NCBI GenBank assembly: GCA_002478115.1
Contig: DLMH01000014.1
Location: forward strand, 116,739 to 180,738
Source: Candidatus Acidiferrum typicum
GTDB taxonomy: Bacteria > Acidobacteriota > Terriglobia > Acidiferrales > UBA7541
Reading direction: 5' to 3'
DNA: 64,000 nt
This document shows positions 16,786-24,389 of the stretch, piece after piece (position 1 is the stretch's first letter; each line of letters opens with the position of its first letter). The translations under genes were made by a program, and so were the position numbers. The notes beneath the pieces are model-generated. The model did no database searches. It worked only from the letters and a program-made list of their open reading frames with translations, and had not been told where the DNA came from.

Positions 16786-17153
16786 CGAGTGCCCCGCTCC
16801 GTCACGACGGCCTTGACGCCCCGCGGGCGCCGCACCTGGAATTCGGTGGCCTGCTCGATTTCCGTGAGCACGACGGCGGCTTCGTTTTCCAGCGTGGTTT
16901 TCATCGTCTCGTAGTCGCCTTCGGAATATTTTCCGGCGCGGTATTCGAATTTCAGGTCCCGCAGATTGTCATAGATGGCATCGCGGCGCTCCAGCAATTG
17001 GTCGAGCTTGGTGCGGTGTGGCGCCAGGTCGGATGCGTCCGGATGAATGTAAAACACGAAAAGAAAAACGGCGGCGGCCAGGCCGAGGCAGGCGCCGCCA
17101 ACGGCCAGGTCCTGTGAGCCTACCGCCAGTGCGAGAATTACTCCTGCAAGCAT
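16782..17153 (-). CDS. CcmI-like N-terminal membrane protein
   Basis: 123 residues with two hydrophobic segments near the N-terminus (MLAGVILALAVG and LGLAAAVFLFVFYI), then a charged helix (LDQLLERRDAIYDNLRDLKFEYRAGKYSEGDYETMK). The pattern LxxLxxxRxxxYxxLRDLxxEYxxGKxSExDYE is shared with the N-terminal part of CcmI. There is no TPR domain, so it is at most the membrane-anchoring half of CcmI. ATG at 17153, with GAGGAC upstream. Located between ccmH and the carboxypeptidase-like protein and overlapping the latter by four bases, which supports a role in apocytochrome handling. Confidence 0.65.
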   Translation of the reverse strand: MLAGVILALAVGSQDLAVGGACLGLAAAVFLFVFYIHPDASDLAPHRTKLDQLLERRDAIYDNLRDLKFEYRAGKYSEGDYETMKTTLENEAAVVLTEIEQATEFQVRRPRGVKAVVTERGTR

Positions 17154-17157
17154 CACG

Positions 17158-17658
17158 TTAGTCCTCAGTCTCCCGGGCCGCTTTGGCCCGCCCGCGTTCC
17201 ATGGCTTCCTGGGAAATTTTCACGCCCGAAGCGGTGACGGGAGCCGCCGCGTCCACGCCCGCGGCCTGCGGCCTCTTACGCCACTTGGAAATCACAAAGA
17301 GCACCAGCACCGCGCCGACAACGAAATAGATCACCGGCATGGCCCAGGCGATCAGGCTGAAGCCGGTCTTCGGCGGCTCCGCGTAAACCGTGGTTCCGAA
17401 TTCCTGGACGAACGCTTGTGTGATGGTGGCTTCGGAATCGCCGCGATTCACCCACTGGCCCAATTCTTTCAGCATGCCCGCGGACATGGTGCAGCCCACA
17501 TGGTTGCACTGCGTAAGAATCTGCCCGCAACCGCACATGCACAGGAATTTACCGCCAATGGCTTTGACGCGGTCCGCCTGCTGTTGCTGCGCGATAAGTG
17601 GGAGCACGCCCAAAACAACCACCAGGGCCAGCGCGAATAGGTTGCGAGGCTTAATCAT
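17158..17658 (-). CDS. ccmH: cytochrome c maturation protein CcmH
   Basis: A thiol-redox component that keeps apocytochrome cysteines reduced at the outer face of the membrane. About 166 residues: signal segment, a periplasmic three-helix domain and a C-terminal helix (IAWAMPVIYFVVGAVLVLFV). The usual LRCxxC is replaced by FLCMCGCGQ with three alternating Cys, followed by CNHVGC. The rest of the family pattern is kept (a GDSEATITQAFVQEFG helix and AEPPKTG). The ATG at 17658 (third codon of the longer frame from 17664) has GAGAG at fitting distance. The gene overlaps the end of ccmF. Confidence 0.82.
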   Translation of the reverse strand: MIKPRNLFALALVVVLGVLPLIAQQQQADRVKAIGGKFLCMCGCGQILTQCNHVGCTMSAGMLKELGQWVNRGDSEATITQAFVQEFGTTVYAEPPKTGFSLIAWAMPVIYFVVGAVLVLFVISKWRKRPQAAGVDAAAPVTASGVKISQEAMERGRAKAARETED

Positions 17659-19711
17659 GGCCATCTCTCAGCGTGACCGAAGGATTCAATGCAGGCGCGA
17701 CAGCCGAGGCCGCCGGTTGCGTCGCACCGGCAATCACCAGCGCCGCGCGGCGGTTGGGCATCAACGCCAGCAGCGTGCCCATCACCACCCACACGCCGCC
17801 CAGCCAAATCCACTTCACCAGGGGATTCAGGAATGCGTGAATCACCGGGAGATTGGTCTCCGGGTCCATCCCGGCGAACACCACGTAAACATCCTCGCGC
17901 AACGTCGAATAGATGGCCACCATGGTGCCGTTTTGCTGGTCCCGGCCCTGGAATGCGCGTTTTTCCGGGTACAGCATCATGAGCTGTTTGTTGCCTTTCA
18001 TGACTTCCACGATCATGCGCTCGGCGGTGTAATTTTTCTCGGGTTTCGTGTCGGCGCTCTGCAGCACCAGCGTGTAGGGGCCGAGTTTCATGGACTCGCC
18101 CAGGTTCATGGTTTTCTGAACGTCCGTATTGAACGCGGAGCCCGCCAAGCCAATAAAGATCAGCACCATGCCAAAGTGTACGACGTAGCCGCCATAGCGG
18201 CGCGTGTTGCGCATGGCGAGTTCGTGCGCGGACATCATCAGGCTCATGCCGGAGCGCGCGGCAATCACTTTTGCCCCGCGGTAGAACTCCATCACAATGG
18301 TCCAGAAAACGAAGCCGCAGAGGGACAGGCAGACCAGTGAGACCGCATTGCGATATTCAAGAACATAAGCAAGAACGGCGGAAAGCGCGCCAGCCACAAG
18401 GGGCCAGGTGAAGTTGCGCTTCAAGCTGTCAGTCGATGTCTTGCGCCAGGCGAGAAGCGGGCCAACGCCCGTCAGGAAAAGAATGGCGAGGCCGATGGGA
18501 ATCATGATCTTGTTGAAGAAGGGCGCTCCAACGCTGATGCGCGAGGGCGTGAACCACTCCGTAAAAACGGGGAAAAGCGTGCCGGAAAGAACGGCGATGC
18601 AGGCCACCAGGAACAGCAAGTTGTTAAAAAGGAAGCTGGACTCGCGGGAGATCATCGAGTCGAGCTGATTCTCGCTCTTCAAGTAGTCGTGATTCTTCAC
18701 GTAGGCGACGAAACACACCACCAGGGTCAATAGCATGAAGCTGACAAACCAGGGCCCGATTTGCGAGTTGGCAAACGCGTGCACGGAACTCACCACGCCG
18801 CTGCGCGTGAGGAACGTCCCCATGATGCAAAGCAGGAACGTACAGAAGACCAGCCAGACGTTCCACACCTTCATCATGCCCCGCTTTTCCTGCATCATCA
18901 CCGAGTGCAGAAACGCGGTGCCCGTCAGCCACGGGAGAAGCGAAGCGTTTTCGACCGGATCCCAACCCCAGTAGCCTCCCCAACCAAGCACGGCATAGGC
19001 CCAGTGCGCGCCGAGAAGAATGCCGATGGACTGGAAACACCAGGCGATCATGGTCCATTTACGGGTGAGGTGAATCCACTTTTCGCCGGGATAGCGCGCC
19101 AGCAACGCAGCCAGTGCAAACGCAAAAGGAATCGTGAAACCGGTGTAGCCGGCGTACAGATTCGGCGGATGGATGACCATCTCCGGGTACTGCAGCAGCG
19201 GATTGAGGCCGTTGCCATCCATGCGCACGAACGGTTCCAGCGCGCCGCTGGCATTCACCGCGGCGAGCGTCCTGAAGGGGCTTTCCACGAAATTGTTCAG
19301 GGTAAGAAAGAAAATCTGTACGCCGGCGAGAATCACGCCGACATAAGGCATCAATTCGCCGTTCTTATGACGGTAGGCGATAAGAACTGAAATGACATAA
19401 ACAGCGAGGAGGAAGCTCCAGAACAGCAAAGAGCCCTCCTGGCCGGACCACAGCGCGGCAATTTTGTAGAAAGTGGAGAGATCGCGATTGCTGTGGGAAA
19501 CAACGTAAGCCTGCGAGAAGTTGTCGCTGAAGAGCAGGTATTCGAGGCTGAACGTGCCGATGAAGATCAGCACGCAAGTGGCGATGCCCGCCTGGCGCGT
19601 GCTCTTAACCAGCAACGGATGCCGCGTGATGATGGCGGCAATCCCCCCCACGAACGCATACACGGCGCATACAAACGCCAGCAGAAGTGTAAACGAACCG
19701 AATACATCCAT
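17651..19711 (-). CDS. ccmF: cytochrome c heme lyase subunit CcmF
   Basis: Core of the heme ligation complex that attaches heme from CcmE to CxxCH motifs. 686 residues with about 15 membrane helices. The WWD-type heme handling segment is WGGYWGWDPVENASLLPW (244-261), preceded by the HPPNLYAG histidine motif (181-188), both characteristic of CcmF/NrfE. Its last codons overlap the start of ccmH. Standard length and no damage seen. Confidence 0.95.
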   Translation of the reverse strand: MDVFGSFTLLLAFVCAVYAFVGGIAAIITRHPLLVKSTRQAGIATCVLIFIGTFSLEYLLFSDNFSQAYVVSHSNRDLSTFYKIAALWSGQEGSLLFWSFLLAVYVISVLIAYRHKNGELMPYVGVILAGVQIFFLTLNNFVESPFRTLAAVNASGALEPFVRMDGNGLNPLLQYPEMVIHPPNLYAGYTGFTIPFAFALAALLARYPGEKWIHLTRKWTMIAWCFQSIGILLGAHWAYAVLGWGGYWGWDPVENASLLPWLTGTAFLHSVMMQEKRGMMKVWNVWLVFCTFLLCIMGTFLTRSGVVSSVHAFANSQIGPWFVSFMLLTLVVCFVAYVKNHDYLKSENQLDSMISRESSFLFNNLLFLVACIAVLSGTLFPVFTEWFTPSRISVGAPFFNKIMIPIGLAILFLTGVGPLLAWRKTSTDSLKRNFTWPLVAGALSAVLAYVLEYRNAVSLVCLSLCGFVFWTIVMEFYRGAKVIAARSGMSLMMSAHELAMRNTRRYGGYVVHFGMVLIFIGLAGSAFNTDVQKTMNLGESMKLGPYTLVLQSADTKPEKNYTAERMIVEVMKGNKQLMMLYPEKRAFQGRDQQNGTMVAIYSTLREDVYVVFAGMDPETNLPVIHAFLNPLVKWIWLGGVWVVMGTLLALMPNRRAALVIAGATQPAASAVAPALNPSVTLRDGHD

Positions 19712-19753
19712 AAGCCTTCCGCCTCTCCCCCGTAGGTTTTTCTGCTGGACGCG

Positions 19754-20191
19754 CTACATGCTGCTCTGTTGGGTCGTGCTGGAAGTTGCGGGCTTATCTC
19801 CACCCGGTGCCGCTTCATATTTGGAAGCGCATTTGGCCTGAACGTGTTCCGCGACGAACTGGCCGTTGGATCCCGGGCGGCCTTCTACCAGTGCCTGAGA
19901 TTTGTCGACAAACGTATCTGGCAGCGGATCGCTGCCAATATAGCTGACGGAAAGGGTCTTGCCCTGCTCTTCAAGCACGAAATCGGTACGTCCCGTGGAG
20001 TGATGGATGCTGCCGGGCGCCACTGTGCCCGCCAGGCGCATGCGATGATTCCGCGCGGAGCCTTGGAGTTGCTGGTATTCGGCGATGGTGTGGTAGTAGG
20101 TCTTGCTCTCGCCATACCCCATCCAAGCCAGGAAAGCCAGCGAGATGACGATTACGCCGATACCCACGCCAAATTTAGCCCGATTCTGCAC
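19754..20191 (-). CDS. ccmE: cytochrome c maturation chaperone CcmE, CxxxY variant
   Basis: Periplasmic heme chaperone. 145 residues: membrane anchor (FGVGIGVIVISLAFLAWMG), then a beta-barrel (LAGTV, LEEQGKTLSVSYIGSDPLPD) ending in a heme-binding segment. Where classical CcmE has HDENY, this sequence has Cys121-Ala-Ser-Lys-Tyr125 in AEHVQAKCASKYE, so the covalent heme ligand would be a cysteine, as in the variant system I CcmEs described from archaea and some sulfate reducers. GTG start with AAGGAG upstream. It begins the ccmEFH run. The motif is clear; the chemistry is inferred. Confidence 0.9.
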   Translation of the reverse strand: MQNRAKFGVGIGVIVISLAFLAWMGYGESKTYYHTIAEYQQLQGSARNHRMRLAGTVAPGSIHHSTGRTDFVLEEQGKTLSVSYIGSDPLPDTFVDKSQALVEGRPGSNGQFVAEHVQAKCASKYEAAPGGDKPATSSTTQQSSM

Positions 20192-20274
20192 AAATCACTC
20201 CTTATACAGACCGCCAGACTGTAATCTTACCATAATCAACAGCATGTGCGAGTCACTCACAGTTTCAGTTAGCC

Positions 20275-20294
20275 CATCACTGTCCGCAGTGATG
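20275..20294. repeat. small perfect hairpin
   Basis: CATCACTG-TCCG-CAGTGATG, eight base pairs with a four-base loop, between ccmE and the gene at 20317. It lies downstream of the minus-strand gene at 20317 but lacks a U-run, so a terminator role is possible and unproven. Confidence 0.45.
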
Positions 20295-20316
20295 TCCGTC
20301 ACACAAGCCTTGCCGA

Positions 20317-20898
20317 TCACGGCACGCTCCCGGTGGGCAGAGCACGGCGAAATTCCTCCATTTCGCTCTCACTGGGGACGCCATCGAGCGCCAACGGCCC
20401 GTAAGGGCCTGTGAATACGCGAGATCCCAAGGATGCTTGCGTGAACTTCTCTGCCACGGCGGCCAATTCCCTGGAAAACAGCACCAGCCGCTTGGGCTTG
20501 AGGGACCTGCGGATGCGCGCGATCACGAAGGGTAGCTGCTTTTCGAGGAATTGCTGGGCGGCAGAAGGGGTCGTGCCTGGCTCCAAGGGGCACTCCAGAA
20601 CATGGGTGAGAAACAGGCCGCGCTTCTGGAACTCCGTGAGGATGGCATCAGCGGACCTCCCTGCCCTTGAGATTCGCAACGCGTCCAGCAGGTTGGCCGC
20701 TTCGCCCTGGTAGTTCCCTTCCGGGCAATAAAGAAACGCAGCGTCGGCTTCGGGCGCAATGCCGCCGAGCAGTAGCGCCTGGATGTGCACCGAACGGTAG
20801 CGCGTGGTCCACTCCAGCCGCTGCAGGCGTTGCGCCAGGTGCGTCGGCGAAGCGGGCTGGCCGCAACCGTCGCATGGGAGCGAAAGTGGGCTTGTCAT
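20317..20898 (-). CDS. hypothetical protein with a possible uracil-DNA-glycosylase-like core
   Basis: 193 residues. An N-terminal CDGCGQP pair suggests metal binding but no second pair is close by. Middle strands and a helix (RSLKPKRLVLFSRELAAVAEKF) resemble the region of uracil-DNA glycosylases where SLKPKxVLxLG is found, and THVLECPLEPG could correspond to a loop. Both are weak similarities. It stands alone between ccmE and a divergent AraC gene. Treat the function as unknown. Confidence 0.55.
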   Translation of the reverse strand: MTSPLSLPCDGCGQPASPTHLAQRLQRLEWTTRYRSVHIQALLLGGIAPEADAAFLYCPEGNYQGEAANLLDALRISRAGRSADAILTEFQKRGLFLTHVLECPLEPGTTPSAAQQFLEKQLPFVIARIRRSLKPKRLVLFSRELAAVAEKFTQASLGSRVFTGPYGPLALDGVPSESEMEEFRRALPTGSVP

Positions 20899-21088
20899 GG
20901 TCTTTAGAAAGCGTAGTCCAACTCATGCTCTGGCACAAATGCACGCGAGGACACATAGCTTCCGAGTGGCCCGTAATCCGTCCAGGATCGATGCCGAGTG
21001 CGGAGATCACTTCCTACAAGCCGACTTGGCAAAGCATTTCCATCAAGTTGCTTGACATCCTGCGGCCATTTTGATTTGCTGCGCGTAA

Positions 21089-21910
21089 ATGATTTGCCGG
21101 ACCTATTCTCCTGCGTTACCGCTATCACATTTTGTGGATAAGTTCTGGCTTTACGAAGGCTACGCTCCAGCTCATATCAAGGAACGCATTCTCCCGGACG
21201 GCTCCATGCAGTTGATAGTCAACCTGCGCGAGGACCTCACGCGCGTGTACGACCGGCACAATACGGACGAGTGCCGGAGTCTTCGGGGTGCTGCTATTTC
21301 TGGGGCACATTCAGGATTTGTCGTTATTGATACGGCCGAACAGTCGTCCATAATTGGCGTGCATTTCAAACCAGGCGGAGCGTTTCCATTTCTAAGGGTT
21401 CCAGCCAATGAGCTGCGCAACATGCATGTATCCATGGACGAATTGTGGGGTGCCGCGGGCGTTGATCTCCGCAACCGATTACTCGAAGCCAATACGCCGG
21501 AGGCGAAATTCCGCACCCTCGAAAAGACCTTGTTGGCGCAGGCGGCTGGTTCTCTAACGCGACATCCAGCTCTCGATTTTGCATTACGAGAGTTCCGGGA
21601 CATGCCGAAATTGCGAACTATATCGAATGTGATCGAGCGCATCGGTCTCAGCAAAAGACGGTTTATCCAGGTTTTTGATGAACGAGTGGGGCTTACGCCC
21701 AAATCATTTTGTCGTGTAAGACGATTCCAAAGGGCACTGCGAATGATCGCAAGAGGTGGCCGGATCGAGTGGGCGGACTTGGCCGTGGATTGCGGCTATT
21801 TCGACCAAGCGCACTTTATCCATGACTTCAGGGATTTTTCCGGGCTCAATCCATCAGCCTATCTCAACTACAGAACTGACCACCTCAACCACGTCCGGCT
21901 GGCCGAGTAA
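21089..21910 (+). CDS. AraC-family transcriptional regulator
   Basis: 273 residues. The N-terminal sensor part (about 1-140) has the beta-rich pattern ILPDGSMQLIVNLRED and GVHFKPGGAFPFL seen in AraC proteins with a DUF6597-type domain. The C-terminal AraC DNA-binding domain carries the two helix-turn-helix units; the second is WADLAVDCGYFDQAHFIHDF followed by FSGLNPSAY, the standard family signature. It lies about 100 bases upstream of a VOC protein on the same strand, its probable target or operon partner. Effector unknown. Confidence 0.88.
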   Translation: MICRTYSPALPLSHFVDKFWLYEGYAPAHIKERILPDGSMQLIVNLREDLTRVYDRHNTDECRSLRGAAISGAHSGFVVIDTAEQSSIIGVHFKPGGAFPFLRVPANELRNMHVSMDELWGAAGVDLRNRLLEANTPEAKFRTLEKTLLAQAAGSLTRHPALDFALREFRDMPKLRTISNVIERIGLSKRRFIQVFDERVGLTPKSFCRVRRFQRALRMIARGGRIEWADLAVDCGYFDQAHFIHDFRDFSGLNPSAYLNYRTDHLNHVRLAE

Positions 21911-22008
21911 GGTCACTTTTTTACAATACCGGTCGTTCAGCCTTGGGTCAGGATGAAGCGGTAACATGGTTGAATCGAGCTGTACTCCAAAAGAAATGGA
22001 AGGAGCCT

Positions 22009-22479
22009 ATGATGAGCCGAGTGAAACCTATTCCGGACGGCTACCATGCCGTTACCCCGTTCTTGGTTGTTAGCGATGCCGCCCGCGCCATGGAGTTCTA
22101 TAAGGCAGCTTTCGGCGCGAAGGAACGGATGCGCATGGCAGGCCCCGGCGGAAAGATCGTGCACGCAGAAATGACCATTGGCGACGCGGTCATCATGGTT
22201 GCCGACGAATTTCCCGAATGGGGCAATCTCAGCCCGGAATCGCTGAATGGCTCGCCGGTGCGAATGGCTCTCTACGTCGAGGACGTAGACGATGTCGCCA
22301 GCCGGGCTGTTGCCGCCGGTGCGAAGGTGCTGATTCCGGTGGCGGACCAGTTTTACGGGGACCGGAGCGGCAGATTGGCAGATCCATTTGGGCACCTTTG
22401 GATTGTTGCAACACACATAGAAGACGTATCGCCCGGCGAGATGCAAAAACGCATGGATGCGCTCTCAAAAAAGTCCTAA
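22009..22479 (+). CDS. VOC-family protein (PhnB/glyoxalase-like)
   Basis: About 156 residues in the usual range. AAGGAG precedes a double ATG (22009 and 22012). The fold is marked by VTPFLVVSDAARAMEFYKAAFG, GGKIVHAEMTIGDAVIMVAD, YVEDVDDVASRAVAAGAKVL and a final DPFGHLWIVATHIEDV. This is the PhnB-like branch (YCII/3-demethylubiquinone-like), usually of unknown substrate and without obvious metal ligands. Sits behind the AraC gene, so possibly co-regulated with it. Confidence 0.88.
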   Translation: MMSRVKPIPDGYHAVTPFLVVSDAARAMEFYKAAFGAKERMRMAGPGGKIVHAEMTIGDAVIMVADEFPEWGNLSPESLNGSPVRMALYVEDVDDVASRAVAAGAKVLIPVADQFYGDRSGRLADPFGHLWIVATHIEDVSPGEMQKRMDALSKKS

Positions 22480-22714
22480 GCCGCGTCCTCCGAAGCAGCA
22501 CGAGCATGTGGTTGACAGCCGTGTGTTTGCACATCGTTTCAGCTTCAGGGTTCCGGATTCCGCCCGAGAAACGCGCTTGTATTGAGTGGTCTGGCCAACT
22601 TCCGGGTGGTCGGCAACCCGGAAACAGGCCCCTACTCCAGGACAATGCTGAATGGTGGCATGTCTGTTTCCTTCAATTGTGACGCGGAAATGGCCGATCG
22701 TGCTGGCGGGGACA

Positions 22715-23038
22715 CTACTTGGAGGCGGCGGCCACGGCGGAAGGCAGCTTGGAGCGCAGGCACCACTTCAGCTCCTGGCTCAAATCGGTGATTTCCATGC
22801 CAGGCATCACGAGGAACTTGCAGGACTGCATTTCGCGGGCCTCGTCGTCATCCGGCAATTGGCAGGTCACCCGACAATACTGACAATCCTGATTCCAGCA
22901 GAACCGCCCGTACGGTATCGTCTCCGGGCTGATGAACTGAAAGCAGCGCAGCAGCGAATTGCGCTCGGGAACCTGAAACTTCTTCCCCATGATGGTGATC
23001 TCCACCAGTTTTTCGTACGGACGAAACGGTTCCGACAT
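22715..23038 (-). CDS. small 2Fe-2S-type ferredoxin-like protein
   Basis: 107 residues from the ATG at 23038. It begins EITIMGKKFQVPERNSLLRC, like the beta-grasp N-terminus of 2Fe-2S proteins. Cysteines at 47, 52, 55 and 73 give CxxxxCxxC-x17-C, close to a 2Fe-2S ligand pattern, and extra Cys at 32, 59 and 93 are unusual. No redox partner is nearby. Could be a specialised electron carrier or a sulfur-rich scaffold. The cluster type is inferred. Confidence 0.7.
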   Translation of the reverse strand: MSEPFRPYEKLVEITIMGKKFQVPERNSLLRCFQFISPETIPYGRFCWNQDCQYCRVTCQLPDDDEAREMQSCKFLVMPGMEITDLSQELKWCLRSKLPSAVAAASK

Positions 23039-23222
23039 GATTGTGCCCTGCTCCCTGTGCACTGCGTATGGCGGCACCGCGCGGACTCGGCGAGCCTGTA
23101 AATCGCCCGATGCTTTATCAGGTTAGTGCGGAGCATGGACGCGAACAACGGCGGGATGCTCGGCGCGTGGCTAATGTGCTACGGGGGCAGTACTGGCCGT
23201 TCCCGCACGACGAGATCATCCC

Positions 23223-23252
23223 TGTAGCTCAGGCCTTCAGGCTTGAGGCCTT
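23223..23252 (+). repeat. REP-like hairpin with CTTCAG core
   Basis: TGTAGCTCAGGCCTTCAGGC followed by TTGAGGCC. It is a paired stem around TTCAGGCTTGA and belongs with the CTTCAG-core elements. It lies in the gene-free interval 23039-23405. Confidence 0.5.
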
Positions 23253-23275
23253 TCCCGCCGGTCGACGGGGCCGAA

Positions 23276-23310
23276 CATTTTGGAGTGCGGCGGCTTGCCG
23301 CGGCTTTTGC
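23276..23310 (+). repeat. family B hairpin
   Basis: TTTTGGAGTGC, then GGCGGC-TT-GCCGCG (one mismatch), then GCTTTTGC. Same orientation as the copy at 5599. Confidence 0.65.
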
Positions 23311-23348
23311 GCCCTGAGCAGCTCCGCGAGAGTGCCTTGCTTTGGAGG

Positions 23349-23372
23349 ATGTAGTGGCCGACTTTCAGGTCG
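23349..23372 (+). repeat. REP-like hairpin with CTTTCAG core
   Basis: TGTAGTGGCCGACTTTCAGG followed by TCGTTTC, a CGAC/GTCG stem with a CTTTCAG centre. Another stem variant of the family A type. Confidence 0.45.
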
Positions 23373-23405
23373 TTTCTTGGGCTAGGCGCGGAAAACGATG
23401 CGGCA

Positions 23406-24389
23406 TTACTGGATGATGTCGAAAAACTGGCACATGCGCCGGTACTTCTCATAGCGCGCATTGACCAGTTCTTTCGCGGACTGGTTGGTCAGCACAAGAA
23501 GCTGTTTTTCAAGGACTTCGGCAAAGAGTTTCGCGGCCTCTTCGTGATCGCTGTGGGCCCCGCCATCGGGCTCGCGAATGATCTCGTCAATGATGCCCAA
23601 TTCGCGCAGGTCGTTGGCCATGATCTTCATGGCAATGGCCGCGGTTTCCGCTTTGGTGGAATCGCGCCAGATGATGGAGGCGCAACCCTCGGGCGAAATC
23701 ACGGAGTAAAAGCCGTTCTCCATGATGTTCACGCGATCGCCGACGGCCACGGCCAGCGCTCCGCCGGAGCCGCCTTCTCCCGTGACGGTGACGATGATGG
23801 GAACGGGCAAGCGCGCCATTTCCCGCAGGTTGCGCGCGATGGCTTCCCCCTGGCCGCGCTCCTCGGCGTCAATGCCGGGATACGCGCCGGGCGTGTCAAT
23901 GAAACACAGCACCGGGCGGCCGAACTTCGCGGCGAGTTGCATCACGCGCAGGGCCTTGCGGTAGCCTTCGGGCTTGGGCTGGCCAAAATTTCGTATGACG
24001 CGTTGTTTGGTGTCGCGGCCCTTTTGGTGGCCAATCAGGGCAACGGGGCGCCCGCGGAATTTGCCCATTCCGGCAATCATCGCTTTGTCATCGCCAATGC
24101 CGCGATCGCCGTGAATCTCGATGAAATCCGTCATCAGGAGGCTGATCCAGTCCAGCGTGTAGGGCCGCTGCGGGTGCCGCGCGATCTGCGCCCGCTGCCA
24201 CGGGCCCATGTGGGCGTAGAATTCGCGGCGGAGTTCCAGCACCTCCTGCTTCAAACGCTCGACTTCGGCTTCCCCTTCATCATTGCCCGCCAGGCGCCGT
24301 AACTCCTCGACGTCTTTTTCCAGGCGCTCAATTTCGCGCTGGCGGTCAACCGTGCTTGTGCCCTTCTTCTCTTTGTGTGCTGCGCACAT
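23406..24389 (-). CDS. accA: acetyl-CoA carboxylase carboxyltransferase subunit alpha
   Basis: Transfers the carboxyl group from biotin to acetyl-CoA for fatty-acid synthesis, with AccD. 327 residues. Family landmarks: [40 protein letters not shown] and [19 protein letters not shown], then [18 protein letters not shown] and [12 protein letters not shown], which form the crotonase-fold CoA site. The ATG shares a base with the dnaE stop (TAATG), so its translation is coupled to dnaE. accD is not in the window. Confidence 0.95.
   Translation of the reverse strand: MCAAHKEKKGTSTVDRQREIERLEKDVEELRRLAGNDEGEAEVERLKQEVLELRREFYAHMGPWQRAQIARHPQRPYTLDWISLLMTDFIEIHGDRGIGDDKAMIAGMGKFRGRPVALIGHQKGRDTKQRVIRNFGQPKPEGYRKALRVMQLAAKFGRPVLCFIDTPGAYPGIDAEERGQGEAIARNLREMARLPVPIIVTVTGEGGSGGALAVAVGDRVNIMENGFYSVISPEGCASIIWRDSTKAETAAIAMKIMANDLRELGIIDEIIREPDGGAHSDHEEAAKLFAEVLEKQLLVLTNQSAKELVNARYEKYRRMCQFFDIIQ

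Noticed and set aside
21052..21088. TTGACA upstream of the AraC gene as a promoter
   Set aside because: No acceptable -10 hexamer at 16-18 bases, so the match is not enough.
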